DNA from: Vigna angularis
Taxonomy: Eukaryota; Streptophyta; Magnoliopsida; Fabales; Fabaceae
Reading direction: 5' to 3'
NCBI RefSeq assembly: GCF_016808095.1
Contig: NC_068971.1
Span: 47,180,131 to 47,244,130, forward strand
Length of the DNA stretch: 64,000 nucleotides
Shown here: piece by piece, positions 40,100 to 54,224 of the stretch
Position numbering within the stretch: the first letter of the stretch is position 1
How the letters are laid out: each line of letters starts with the position of its first letter
Program-made: the position numbers and the translations under genes
The notes under the pieces: model-generated
What the model was told of the DNA's origin: nothing
Database searches by the model: none
Seen by the model: only the letters and a program-made list of their open reading frames with translations

Positions 40100-43000
40100 T
40101 CATGTCGTTCCCCTCTTGCGTTTTTTCCAATAATTTAACAGAAATTGCACTCCTTCTTTAAGAGTTGCTCTCCTTCCTTGTTTGTAGTTCCATAATACTG
40201 AGGTTAAGTACCGGCCACTAGGATTATGTTCATTAATTTCTAACAATGCCTCCACCACTGCTTTATACGCGCCTTCACCCAGGTCATTTTTCAACCCGTT
40301 CAGCTTTTCATCGTCATCTTTAATAATTTCCTGAAATAATAGATGCGTGAAGCCAGATGACAAAATGCAAATGTCCAGCTTATAAATTAAGAGAAACTTT
40401 TAATATAAGTTTACGTTAAAATGAATTAAAAGCATCAGTTCGTAAAACTTATGGGAGGCCATTCTTATCAGCTCTGATTCTCTCAAACGAATGTCATCCT
40501 TCCCACACCAATCCTTATCAGCTAAATATACTCGTACCTCTTTCATATTTGAACATAACACAAATTTTTGCAAAGTACTTTATTTGGGCCGTGCAAGCCT
40601 CTCAGGCTTACAAAATCATAAGGAGAAAATGACATTAGAGTGTGGAGATGAGTTAAGCTAGGCTAGGTTTTACCTTTGACATTTTACATGACTGAAGTTT
40701 TTCATAATCGCCTGAACTGGCCATGTTAACAGAGTGGCGTGTCTTGAAAGGTTATTTAAAACTTAAACATTAACAAATAGGCTGCTATTCTTAGTGGTCA
40801 AATCATTTTTCTCCACTTAGTCAATAAACATATACGACTCTTCTAATCAGCGCAAGCATTCCTCTATGCCGTTAAACACCAAACCTAAGGGTGTATTTGG
40901 GAGTAGGATTTCTGTGGGAGAGGGTAGAGAAAATTTGTATTTATAAATTGAAAGTTACCTAAAGTTTATAATAATATATAATAGATAAAAGATTAGAACA
41001 TAAATTTACATCAATCTTTTTTTTTTTGCTCATTTTAAAGGTTAACCTGTGAAAGTATTACAGGTTCAGAAAGACAAACAATCATAACGCAGAGTACGGA
41101 AACTATCAAAACATTAACTGTCTTCTTCCACAACACAATAATAATAAATAACATAGTGAACCAAGTTTGATTAAGAGAAACATGCAATGAAGCACTAAGG
41201 ATAATTTCAGGAGAATTATAAATATGTTTAATATAGAAACACCTTTTCTCTCCCATCAACCATGATAACTTTGAGTGGATGCCAATCTGGGTCCTTCAGA
41301 TACTCTTCCCACAACGAGCACAGTTCTGAAGCTCTCTCTTCAGCATCCTCTTCATTGTATCTTTTCTTCATTGCCTCAAGGAATGGACTTGTGTCAAGTT
41401 CCCCCATTCTCTTCAAACGAATATTTCCAAGAGGTTGTAACTCTTTAACTCCCTGCAAGTGAAAAAAAAAACCATTACCATTAAATCTTGAAAGCAATAT
41501 TGAACAGTAAGACGTCACTTTGCAAATTAATTTTGAACATTAATTTTACTCGTCCCTTTGCTGCCTTGCTATGAATTATAACTAACAAGCAGTGAACCAA
41601 ATAAAAGAAAAAATTGGAATGCTTTAAACTTGTCAGACCATATGTGCTTCAATTCATATAACACTCCATATGGGGTGAGCAAGATCACCATACAAAACAC
41701 TACCAGCCCATAAGCCAAGTGAAAGAACAACGACACTGGACTGAACCTCATTCAGATGCCCTTGCAAATTAATTTGAAGAATTAGCAGGAAGATATAGTT
41801 GAAAGAAGCACACTTACATCAACCAATGCTTGTCGAGCTTCCTGCAGCTCATCATTACTCTCGCGCTCTTTAATTATTAGTGCTTGATTAAGTTGATCAA
41901 GGTCTTGAAGTGATAGTTGCTTGTCTCTTAAATCCTTTTGTAAATTATCTACTTTCTTCAGAATTTCAACATCTTCGTCATCTTCCATGTGCTTCAATAC
42001 ACTTAAAGATCCTTTTAATTGCTGAATCTCCAACTCCAGTTCTTGTTTCATATCGAGTTGTTTCTGAAGCTGAATGATTTTAGCATGGAGTTGCTCTTTT
42101 TGCCTCTGTATAAAATATAAATAGCTTTATACTAAGTCATACTGGTGCTCACAAGGACATTTTTGGTTGTTAACAAAGCTAAAAGATGGGCACCACACAC
42201 CTTTTGATCTTCAGCCAGTTTCATAACATTTTCATCTGCTTTCTTTTGCTCAATAGCAGCCATCTGAAGAGAACTATTTTTTGTTGCATTCTGCAAAACC
42301 AATAAATGTTGGCAGTGTTAAACAAAGCCTTCCACAAGCTCCTTAAGCACTTCTTTACTTAAATGATTTAAAAGATACAGCAATAATCGAGTATATAAAA
42401 AGAATTATTGATATAGTCCTTTAGCAAACTCTTTAATGGCAGAAAGAAATTCTTTGGCATACTACTCAAGATTGATTACTTCCAGCCCCTCTCACTTCCC
42501 AAATTACATCTCACTGAATGCATGTCATCATTTAAATTAATACTCCATCATTACTATTATATATCAGTGCCATCAATTTAGAGTATCTCCTGTGGCAAAA
42601 CATGGCACAGGATCACTTCCTAGATCAAAATCAGATAGACAAATTATGTACCGTGCCACCAAGGATTGAATACTAAAACGGTTTACTTTATAGGCAAATG
42701 CACCATCAATAGAAACATTAGCTTATTTCCAATTCACAGCCTAGAATAGCATATACGCCAAATCAAAACCAGTTTCATCATATTTCCATTATTATCAGAA
42801 ATTTTGATCCACAAATTTAAATAACAATAACCAATCATCACTATCATCAAACCCAACAAGGAAAAATTGGAAAAAGATTGATCTTGGTAGCTAACACCTT
42901 CCTCTAAAGCATTGAAATACCTAAACTTCAACCTTAATAATCAATCAACCTAAAATAATAACATTATTTCCCCAATCTTAACTTAACAGGAATTTCAATC

Positions 43001-44355
43001 ATACCACACTATATCAGATGCAGCAAAATAAGAAAAACACTATACCTCCTCGATTTCTTCTGCCAACTTTTTTCTTTCACTTTCATTGTGCGCCTCACGT
43101 TTTTCTAATTCAATTTTCCGTAACTCAAGCTCATTTTTCTGAGACTCCAGTTGCGTTTTGAGCTTTTCGTGATCAGTAAAAATCTTCTGGAAGTGATCCC
43201 TGGCAGTTGACTGTATTTTCTGTATCTCTGAAGCCAAGGAACCATAGCAAAAAAATGTTGTTACAACAGATCGGCGCCATTTTAAAATGTCAACATTTAA
43301 AAATAAAAAATAGAATTCCAGCACAATATTCTTAAAAATAAATTTCTGAATGCAAAATCCTATGATGTGAACCCCTACAGGGACTCAAATAATATGCATT
43401 TGTTGCTATTTGTTCCTAAGGCTCAATAAAAATAGATACCTTCATTGTAAGATTGAATGAGATTATCTTTTTCCATCATAGCAAGGTTCATTTTGTGTGT
43501 AGTTTCATGGTATCTCACTTCAATCTCTTTTATGTGCTTGTTCTTGACCTGAATAATGTTATTCAAATTGGATACGAGTTTATCTTGCCTTCGAGCTTCT
43601 TCTTCCATGAGCTCAGATATGGTTTTGACATCACCCATTTTCCGCAGATATTCTCCATAAATGCTGTTCATTTTGTAGTCATCCGCCCGGGCAACCCATG
43701 CATAAAGACCAGACTTCTGCCCACAATTACCAAACCAATCTTTTTTCCCATGATGATCTAATTCATATGCTCTTTCAAATGCCATTGCATTATCTAAGCC
43801 TGGCCAGCTTTTATTGAACTCCACAAGAGCAGTTCCAGAGTGACCCCGGAAATTCCACAAAGGATTGACTCGAACTGGATTGAACCCCCTGCTTCTATAC
43901 TCATCCCTCAGCCTAGAACCGCTCTCGCCAACACAACGTCCATCTTCTGTCCGTCTAGTTGGAATATTAACTACAACTCCAATCCAAGGCCACACAAACT
44001 GATCATTAGAATTAACAGAAGAATCACTTTCTTCTTCCGGTTTTGAATCATTTGATGGAACATCTACATTCATGAGATCATTTTCCAAATATTTCACTAA
44101 AGCCAAATGATTAGCTTTGTCTCTAGCTTTCCTCTTTTGCGAACTACTCTGACCCACCCCAGAAGCATGTTGGAGGAGCTCCTTGTACAAATAATCCCGT
44201 TTTCTCTTTTTAGGGCAATACGGACAAGTGAAAGTCTCATCCGATGTTTTTAAATTCTGACTTCCACTTTTCAGTTCTTCATAGGATTTATCTTCGTACT
44301 CACTGATTTCAGATTCACTAATATCAGTATCCTCATCAGAGCTGCTTTGAGCCAT
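40100..44355 (-). CDS. IDN2: IDN2-like RNA-directed DNA methylation factor (XS/XH domain protein)
   Basis: This protein belongs to the SGS3-like XS-XH family. IDN2/FDM proteins bind double-stranded RNA and act with partner FDM proteins downstream of siRNAs in RNA-directed DNA methylation in the nucleus. Six coding exons from the ATG at 44355: 43440-44355, 43046-43227, 42201-42290, 41818-42105, 41243-41452 and 40100-40330. They total 1917 nt, 638 aa, close to Arabidopsis IDN2. Domains in order: acidic N-terminus (SSDEDTDISESEISEYEDKS), zf-XS finger with C44, C47 and H63 (CPYC...HASGVG), XS RNA-binding domain about residues 120-230 (GESGSRLRDEYRSRGFNPVR, GHSGTALVEF), coiled coil about 250-505, and XH domain to the end (KRMGELDTSPF, LWEEYLKDPDWHPLK, EINEHNPSGRYLTSVLWN). 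All splice sites are GT-AG and phases agree. The gene appears intact. Assignment to IDN2 rather than FDM1-5 rests on remembered similarity. Confidence 0.93.
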
Positions 44356-44393
44356 TACCGTTCCTCCACGGCGTATTATTATTATTCTACCGC

Positions 44394-45323
44394 CTGAAAA
44401 CGTAGCAGTAGAACTGACTGTTGTTCTATTAAAGTGCCTACAAATTCCATTAATTATTGGATTCAGTGTCAGGGAAAAGCACTAAACTAGAACAGAAACT
44501 TTACTACAATCACTTTATCTGACAAATACTTCATTACTGGATAAATAAGAAACTATAAGCTTCCTTCAAATCTGAAACTGGAACTGCGCACTGTGAAACA
44601 GATCAAGCATGAACACACACATAATAGAGACGCAGAAGCGTGACAGACAGAACAATTCAGAGTAACAAGCTGCAATAACTTTTCCACACTAAAAAAGGGA
44701 TTTACAATACATATATATTCAGCAGCATACGTTGAAGCACACAGATAATTCCAATTTCACAGCCATGCATGAAGCAATAAGCAAACCACACATTATTCAC
44801 TGAAAATTTCAAAACAGCTGATAAATCAACAACTCCAACACACTAGTCCTTCGTCGACAATAACCCGACTTCATTTTCCCCTACGTCCTACTAGTCTGGA
44901 ATTGACCAAACTCCAAGGTGGTGTACTTCGGAAGGAAAAAATTACATTGCCACCAAAAAATAAGCGAAATCAAATATGCACCGATAACAGAAAAACAAAA
45001 CACCGTTGAAGAACAGATGCATGAGAAAAGGAAATTATTGGCAAATTGGGAGGAAATAAGACAGAATTTAACTCTCAAAAACGGGGAGCTCCTTCGAAAG
45101 TCGATGCCTTCAGCTCCACAAAAATCGCTAAGCCCTGATCATGTTTTCCCCCTTTAACCACTCTACCACGAAGTACAGCACTGAGCAACCCAATGCAGTT
45201 CAAGAAAGCTTTAAATGAAAACATTATACATAATAACTCTGGAAGAAAGAAATAACACAATTTCCACTACAAATGCAGCAAAATAAAAACAATACACAGA
45301 ACATGGATAACACCCAAATTAAC
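44394..45323 (-). other. Probable 5'UTR intron of the IDN2-like gene
   Basis: On the minus strand a donor CAG/GTTAAT lies at 45324/45323 and an acceptor TTTTCAG ends at 44394, about 40 bp upstream of the ATG. The 930 bp between have no conserved coding sequence. The leader exon would lie at about 45324-45410. Inferred from splice-site sequence only. Confidence 0.4.
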
Positions 45324-45419
45324 CTGAGAAAAAATTGGAAGTTCCTTGAAGATGGATCTCTTTGACCACAGGAAAGAAGAAGGAATCAAAGGACAAAACC
45401 TAATTATGATATTCTGAAT

Positions 45420-46780
45420 TTTTGGGTTTTTTATTGCATTGAGTGACTAATTGACCTTCAACTCAACACTATCATTACTGATCAGAAGCCTCTGACTAGG
45501 ACTTCGCGACTCTACTAGTTGAGTGAAGATTTTTAGTTAATAAAATCTTAAAAATCTAGTAAATTAAGATATTGTTAATTGAATTTCTTTTATTTATTGA
45601 GTAATTAAAAGTTTGTATATATTTTATTTAAATCTTAATGTTAATACAATAATTATATTTGGATGTGAGATAAATAATGAGTTATTTTAATATTGATAAA
45701 GTTGTTGAATTACGAAATTATCTTCCAATAGTTTTTAGGTTATTACCTACAAAGAAACAAGCTCCATATTATTATTTATTATTACTATTATATTAATATT
45801 TTGGGACTCTCATTCTTATCTAACATAATTATTGTTATTTAATGTATCTTTAATGAAAATAAAAAAGGTTAATTATTTTTTAAAACAATCATAACATTAT
45901 TTTATATTAATGAGAGAATTTTACATATTTTAATACATAAAGATAAGTAAGTATGATAACAAAATAAAATAATAATTAATCACTCACTTAAATAAAAATT
46001 AAACATAAAATCTCAACTGAAAATATAAATAATTTAAGTACTAATAAAAATTTAATTATAAAATAACTACATTTATGAGAGATTTAAAATTTAATTAAAT
46101 AAAAAATTATTAACATGTATAATTGATTTAATTAATAAAAATATACAAGCCGTAATAGTATGGTCCCATAATTTTTTTAGGTGTATTTTTCAAAATATAA
46201 ACTTTTCTATTAAGAGAATTAGTTAAATCAAATATATACAATATTAAAAAATATTAAAAATATTTTGCTTATATCCAAATAAATAATAAATAAATGGATG
46301 ATGTGGAGCTTTTTCATCGGGGAATGGAACACATGGCCTCGGACGAGAGTGTGTTAGTGCCTGAAAGTGATACAGGTTGCACTCTGTACTAAATCATGAT
46401 CCTCGTTATCTGCTTCACTACTCTACCAACTTTTTAAATGAATATTAATATTTAGTTTACATTTATTATTTTTATTCACTCTGGTTTTTTATTTATTTTC
46501 TATTTTGTGTTGAATTAATTTAATTTAATTTTTAAAATGTTATATTTGTATAAATGACCACGTCTTTCTAAACATTACGTTTTGTTTTTATCTTTTTTAT
46601 TTTATTTTTTTAAGTTTTTTCTTATGTTTGTATAATTAATCATATATTATATAATTAATTGAAAAAATTAAATTCACTGACTAAATGTAATTTTACAAGA
46701 AAAATTAGTTTAGAAATTGATTATTAAGAAAATTGAATTTTGAACTAGGTTTTACATTTTTATATTGTGTCATTTATACA
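45420..46780. other. AT-rich intergenic DNA upstream of the IDN2-like gene
   Basis: Very AT-rich DNA with one GC-richer patch at 46290-46420 of unknown origin. No gene is recognised. Confidence 0.5.
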
Positions 46781-47579
46781 TGTGTTAGACCCATTAAAAT
46801 CCACTCAAAATCTCATCTTAGTGGATTACATGTGTCAAGGAAGGATATCCGAAAATCAGATAGTGGAAGACAGGTATGAGCAGCTGAGTGGCCGTTCAGC
46901 TTTAACGGTAGGAGTAAAACTCAAAGTTTTCAAAATTTCACGCCACTTTTTGCATGCACCCTTCTTCCCCAATTTCTGAAAGTTTCATTCTCTCCTCCTT
47001 TTCTCTAAAAAGCTCTTACTTCTCTCTAAGGATTCTCATCGTTTCTTCTTCCGATCATCACTCAGGCACCATTTCCACTCTTCCGGTGTCAAGGGCTTTC
47101 GATTGAACCGATCGGTTTGTGAAGCTGAGCTGGTAAGTTCTCCTCTTCACTCAGCCGTGCGGTTTCCTGGACGTGCAAACCAAGTTCTGGTTTCATGTGT
47201 TGATCACCCTTCTAAATTGAGTGGTTCTGATAATGTTTTGGTTTTTACTTGGTTTAGTTTTGGAAATTGTTGAGCGTTGAGGGTAGAAGGACTTATAGAG
47301 GTGAACCAATAACCATATCTGGAAGCGCTCGGTCACATTAAAGGTAAGGGAAGCTTATATAATTTGATTTTTATGTTCGTTTTATGTTTGTTTTGAATGG
47401 ATGCATGTTCGTTGAATTGCTGAATGAATATGATTGTTGCTATGTTTTGACTGTATGAAGTATGAAGATTTACTATGATATGGATGTATGAATTTATGGA
47501 GATAGATGTTGAGAAATGAAGTGATATAAAGAATTCTAAGTATGAAATTCCATATGAAAATTTATGTTCGTCACTGAAT

Positions 47580-48340
47580 GGTCTTTGACCGTTCGGTTTC
47601 CTTGTGGACTCGGTTGGAACTGGATTCTTTCATTTGGATGGAATTCCAGTTGAGGACCGAGCGTCTTCGTTTAGTAATATTTGTATATAAGCAATCAACC
47701 AAGGATATTCGTTCCTTGGTATTTTGTTATAAATTTAAGTATATCTATATGTATTTGTATATTTCGTTCATTCTTGAACACTAGTTAAATGGTATCTTAT
47801 ATTTATCAAGCCTTTATTCTATAAGTTTAGTAGTGTTTGGTCTTACACCAAGTGCTCGTACTAAGTGGTGCTCGGTCTTAAACCAAGCGCTCGACCTTGA
47901 TTCTATAATTTAATTTTAAATAAGAGCATTCGGCCAAAACCAATAGTGTTCGGTCTCTATAGTGCTCGGTCTTCGACTAGCACTCGTTCTCCTTGATGTT
48001 AAACTCATAAATAAGTTAAGTATTTATAGCGTTCAGTTTCTTCATATAATTATGTCACTTATTATTATTCGATGTCCTATCGTATCAGTTTCTATGGTGT
48101 TCGGCCTAGAGTCTTAGTACTCGGCCTAGGCTTATTGGCGTTCGGTCTAAACTCTCATGAGTCAGTTCATTAAATTGGCTCACCTTGTAAATAACGTTCA
48201 ATTCTATTAGTTTTTGAGAAATATTATTGTAATCGGTCTATTTCTCAACCCCGATAGTAACTCTCTCGATTTTGATCTGTTTTGAAACTGGAGACCTCTC
48301 GGTCTCACTCCAAGTGTTCGGTCTCGTTCGGGGTTGAAGA
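47580..48340. repeat. CGTTCGGTC-type array in element 3
   Basis: Repeated words such as GTGCTCGGTCTTAAACCAAGC, GTGTTCGGTCT, GCGTTCGGTCTA and TACTCGGCCTAGG occur at irregular 20-60 bp spacing. They are the reverse complement of the CCGAACG motif of elements 1 and 2, as expected for the opposite orientation. Confidence 0.75.
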
Positions 48341-48916
48341 TTAACGGTCGGTATTTGGTATCCTACGGGATCTGTATTCAAATTGGTCCGATTTGAGGTT
48401 TTGAAAATGAAAGATGATGGAATATGATGTAGATGAAATGAGTATGAATATGAAAGAGTATTCCGGGGAGGAATATCTCATGAATGGATATTAGAATTGG
48501 TAAAGTATGAATGTGGGCACGCTAAGCTGGAGGTTCATCCCGATATTCCGTGATTACTCGTTCTCATGTAGAGAAGGGTAAGTCATGTGTGGGAATGGCA
48601 GGAGGTCCTAGTCCTTATAGTTAATTTGGACAGATAGGACTAACCTCGAGTGGCAGTTGTTGAGGGTACCCCAGTTACTACATCATCCGGGTGCGCGAAC
48701 GTCGTAGCTACACAGAATTCATACAGTCCGGATAGTTAGAGTCTAGTATTAGGCTTTGCATGTAAAAGTGAATGAACTATCTCGTTTATTTGAATTGTGT
48801 GAAATCTATGTTGATACTTGAATTGAATTACATAAGCTTACCCTACTTCCTGTCTTGTCCGTTTTGTACGTTCGGTGATTGTCCTTCTGTTGCAATGATC
48901 ATCCGTGTGGATGTGA

Positions 48917-48994
48917 GCAGAAGGAGAAGCTTTGCTGGAAGAGGCACTGGAAGAAGAAATTTTGGTCGAGGTAGACGTTAAGGTCAAACAGTAG
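48917..48994 (+). other. Short conserved acidic open frame in element 3
   Basis: Directly after ATG TGA the frame reads AEGEALLEEALEEEILVEVD and stops at TAG (48992-48994). It matches the frames of elements 1 and 2 in position, phase and acidic LEExLEE pattern, but has a longer tail. Confidence 0.35.
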
Positions 48995-49204
48995 AATCGT
49001 TCGGCCATCTGCTGTTTTCTTATTTTGGAGGATCGTTCGGTATAAGTATTTTGTAAACCGTTCGGTCTAGGTTGTATATTTGTACAGTTTTAACCCCTTG
49101 CTATTTTGTAAGGTCGTTCGACCATAACTGTACGTTCTATCTTTTGTAAGAACTGATCTGTAGTATTATGAATGTGATGTTCCTATTATTTTTGGGATGT
49201 TACA

Positions 49205-49849
49205 ACGAAAGAAAAATCATAAATGGTGAATGTCTTTTCTTACATACATCCATATATAGTTTATGAGAATGATTTTTTTTTCTATTATAAATTATTAGTG
49301 GAATAAAATTACTTTAGATTATTTTTTGTGATGAACCTTAACGGAATTGTTTTATAATAATAACATTTTATGATGTTAATCTATCTTAATTTTGATCAAG
49401 GTGTATAAACATACAAAGTGTATTATATTTATAAGAGTACATTACGCAATTCAATTTTTTTAATTATTAAAGCACTATAAATTAAAAAAAAGAATAAACA
49501 TTCGTTTAGTGTAATATATATTGACATATTTTATCTTTAATATGATTACAAAAATAGTGTAATACATATTGACATACTTTGTTTTTAGTATGATAAAAAT
49601 AATAATAATACAAAAATAATAAATTTTGTTTTAAATTTGTTAATAGAAAATATAATTGAACGAATATTTGATTTTTAATTGTAAGATGTAAAAGTTTGGA
49701 AAAATGACATTTTATAATTAATAGTGTATACAGAATGATGAAACTTAATTATTTTAATGATAAAAGTTTAAAGTATAAATAGAATTTTATAAACGAGTTT
49801 CATTGTATCATATCTTTAAAATTTTTTTCTCTTATAACTCTTTACCTTT
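49205..49849. other. AT-rich spacer
   Basis: No gene is seen. A word ATATTGACATA-TTT-TTTTTA-TATGAT is duplicated at about 49515-49545 and 49565-49595. Confidence 0.5.
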
Positions 49850-50855
49850 TTTTTTTAACTTTTTAATTATCCATTCAGTTCTCCAAAAACTCTCAAGTGA
49901 TCCTCGAAACGAGCTCCTCACTTTCATTCAATTGATTTTTCAAATAAAGTAAGTTAGTTTTCTATTTTTTTTCTTAGTTTGTGTGTTTTTTTGTGCATGT
50001 GGACTATTATAGTTTGTATGTGGAGTACGAGTCTTTTATAAGAGTATTTATTAATTAGCAGTCTTAATGGTGTGTCCGGACCGTGTTTTTGTTGTTTATA
50101 GTTGCATATATGATTTTTTGTGCATTTAAAGGTGTTTTAAAGGTTTTAGAACTATTTGATCATCTTTCATGTAAGGGAAACTAGTTGTTTTGATGTGCAT
50201 GAGTTGGATATTTCTTATTGATATTGGCATGTTGTTGAGTCTGATTGATGTTTTTGTGCTGAATTGAATGATGTGATTTGTTAATTGAATTGAGTTTTGA
50301 GTTGTGTTTGGACTGGTGTGATTAAGAGAACTAGCAATTATATAAATTGGTATGAGTTTAGTATACGAATTGTGTGGAACCATTTATGTGGAAAAAGAAT
50401 ACCAAAATTGAGCAATTAATCCGGTATCATTTAACTTAAATTCCAAATCTGAGTGTGCTGAATTATGGTGTGACGTTAACCAATACTAGTGTAGGGTTGA
50501 GTGCAAGCTTGGCTGTGCAAGTTTGGAAGCAATTTTTCTCGAGACTATTGAGCGTCCCTTTTCACCACTGAACGAAAATTTTTGCGAATTTTTTAGTGTT
50601 AAACTATGGCAGGACATCGTTGAGCACCATATTGCATTGCAAGTCTGGATCAATTTTAGTTTCAAGACATTAAGTGACAAGAAGGTGTCATTGAGAGCGA
50701 CGTTTTGTGAGAAGAATGATGTTGAATGCCACAACTATTGTTGAGCGCCACCTTTTGTGAATGGTCTGACACTGGGCGTCAAGATTTTCACTAGGCGTCA
50801 GGACTGTTGCAAAGCGTCACCTTTGTGCAAAAGATTTCGCGCTAAGCGCCACCTT

Positions 50856-50916
<61 letters not shown>

Positions 50917-51365
50917 CATTTATTATATTTGTGAGAGAATTACAATGATAAATTATGTGAAGTGGTGATTTTTAGTGTATGAAAGTTCTGAAAGTAGGTA
51001 TCTTGATATACTATCAATCATTCAACTCATATAGAGAGGAACGAGGTGGGGGAGACAATGGTAGGAGATCTCAACCTTAGACTGAGACGTGAAAAAGACT
51101 GACATTGTGAGTAGTAAGATGATAACAACTATGTTTATAATATTATTACAAGTGCACACCTACAGTGAAGTCCTGTATCAGAGACATATATCTAGATAAC
51201 TGAGTGTAGTGTTAATTGAAATTATGAGTTTATATGAGATTGATACCTTATAAATGCTTAGTTGATATTTGTTATGTTTCTAAATTGTCTAATGATGTTT
51301 CTTTTACACATTAGTTAACCATATTTTTTATTTGATTGTTTTATTATTTATTTTGCAATATAAAT
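49850..51365. mobile_element. Diverged LTR-like repeat with GAGCGCCACC-type array
   Basis: The block order is related to element 3: AAAGTAAGTTAG (49946-49957), array, a block with GTAGGAGATCTCAACCTTAGAC (51060-51081) and TTAGTTAACCATA (about 51313). The array (50490-50855) is made of words such as TTGAGCGCCACCTTTTGTG, GGGCGTCAAGATTTTCAC and AGGCGTCAGG rather than CCGAACG. Neither terminus is recognisable. Confidence 0.45.
50856..50914. repeat. TA dinucleotide microsatellite
   Basis: About 28 TA units inside the diverged LTR-like repeat. Confidence 0.95.
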
Positions 51366-51769
51366 AACGAGTTAGGTGATAATATATGTCTTTAACAAAA
51401 TCTTTATAATTTCAAGAAGTAATATAATAAATATCAATTATATTAAAAGATAAAGTCATTTTTATTATCAAACAATTAATATATTCAATAAGTATATTTA
51501 GTAATGTCGTAATAAAAAAAATTACTAAATCATTTGTAAATTCTGTTTTTTATTGCATGATTATATATACATGACTAGGAAAAAATAAAATATTAATAAA
51601 ATAAACGTTCATTAAAATAAAAAAGAAAACATTAGATATTTTTTAAAATGAATAGAAATATAAATAGAATATATTAAAAGAAATAAGTGAAAAATAATAT
51701 AACCATCATAATATTAAAAATAGAACGTTAATTAAATTTTAAAATGTATCAAAAACACTACAAATGTAA

Positions 51770-51794
51770 TGCGGTGAACGTGGATCGAACACGT

Positions 51795-51837
<43 letters not shown>

Positions 51838-51842
51838 CCCGC
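51770..51842 (-). tRNA. tRNA-Phe (GAA)
   Basis: The 73-nt cloverleaf read leftward starts GCGGGGATAGCTCAG, has the anticodon loop CTGAAGA (anticodon GAA), T-loop TTCGATC and ends CACCGCA. It matches the plant cytosolic tRNA-Phe I remember, except that the outer T-stem pair is A-T instead of G-C, a compensated change that preserves pairing. Internal A and B boxes are intact and a T5 terminator follows at about 51751-51755. Confidence 0.95.
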
Positions 51843-51917
51843 AATTGGTAATACATGAAAATAGTTTAGTCTTGACTAATTATAATAAAATAAAACTAAA
51901 AAGATAAAACTTTGTAT

Positions 51918-51989
51918 CGCCGACTGTGGGGATCGAACCCACGACCACGTGGTTAAAAGCCACGCGCTCTACCACTGAGCTAAGACGGC
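51918..51989 (-). tRNA. tRNA-Lys (TTT)
   Basis: The 72-nt cloverleaf read leftward starts GCCGTCTTAGCTCAG, has the anticodon loop CTTTTAA (anticodon TTT), T-arm GTGGG-TTCGATC-CCCAC and discriminator G. The acceptor stem has a T-T mismatch at pair 5-68, because the 3' strand reads AGTCGGC where AGACGGC would pair fully. A T4-type terminator follows. Other arms pair fully, so the gene may be functional. Confidence 0.9.
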
Positions 51990-52758
51990 AACTGCGATAC
52001 ACTGTGTTTCGTGTTTATTAATCAATTTATATGTTTTTTCCTCATATCTCAACTTATAAAACTTGCTATTGATGAATTATGATTGTAGTTCAAATATTAT
52101 GTTTTCTTTTGTTTTAAACAATAAAAATTAAATCACTAACATAACATAAATGTCGAGTTTTGTTTCTTATTTTCATATCTTATTCATTAACATAATAATT
52201 GATAAATTAATTTAGTATTTTGGATTTAATATTTGGAATTAATTTTAATGTGATTTTTTTAATTCATTTTTTATTTTATTTTGGATTTTCGGTTTAGTTA
52301 TTTTTTTAAAATTTATGTTAATAATTTTTTAAAAGTGATCACATTCGTTGTTTTGACTTTTTTTTATTGAGTTTCTTATTTTATTTTTGTTTTCACACAC
52401 TTTTTTACCACCACATTTCTTTTTCACAGTACATTTCACTTAACGCATTAGCAAAACTTTTTTTTTCATTATCCTTCTTATCATCCGTTATTTTTCATTA
52501 CTCCTTCCATCACCCCGAACATAGTAGTTATCGTTATCTCACCACTCATCTTCGATGTTGACCAAACCGTCTCAACAATTATTTTTTATGGTATAAGCAG
52601 TTCACATCAAGACTAAGTTTCCATTACCCATGGGATGGGAGATTCTAGCACAACTGGATAATGTACTTTTTGGTGGAAGATTACATCAATTACTACATCC
52701 ACAAGTCTTTGTAATTTTAAAGTGTTTATGATGTTGTCTCTTTCATTTTTGACTTATA
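51990..52758. other. AT-rich spacer
   Basis: No gene is seen. Words at 52148-52170 (ATAAATGTCGAGTTTTGTTT) and 52205-52228 (AATTAATTTAGTATTTTGG) reappear to the right of the TG array at 54021-54060. Confidence 0.5.
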
Positions 52759-54017
<1,259 letters not shown>

Positions 54018-54224
54018 TATCAATTAATTTAGTATTTTGATAAATGTCGAGTTTTGTTCCAAATCATTTCATATTTTAAATTTTTTGGAACTTCTTATTT
54101 ACTAAAAATATTTCAATATTTACACTTTCAAGATATTAGACATACACTTATTACGAAAAGTTGTTGAAGTGAAAAAAATATAAAAAAAAAAACACAATGT
54201 AAAGTAGATGTAAAGTAGTGGTAA

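Larger units (their letters stand above)
46781..49204. mobile_element. Solo-LTR-like element 3, inverted relative of elements 1 and 2
   Basis: The right terminus GGGATGTTACA (49194-49204) is the reverse complement of the left terminus of element 2, and internal blocks follow in inverted order: AAAAAGCTCTTAC leader-like block (about 47007), AGCTGGTAAGTTC (47126-47138), AAAGGTAAGGGAAGCTT (47339-47355), TTCGGTC-type array (47580-48340), GCAGGAGGTCCTAGTCC (48599-48615), ATGATCATCCGTGTGGATG (48895-48913) and a short acidic open frame (48917-48994). The left end near TGTGTTAGACCC (46781) is tentative and no target duplication was found, so it is an older or truncated copy. Confidence 0.7.
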
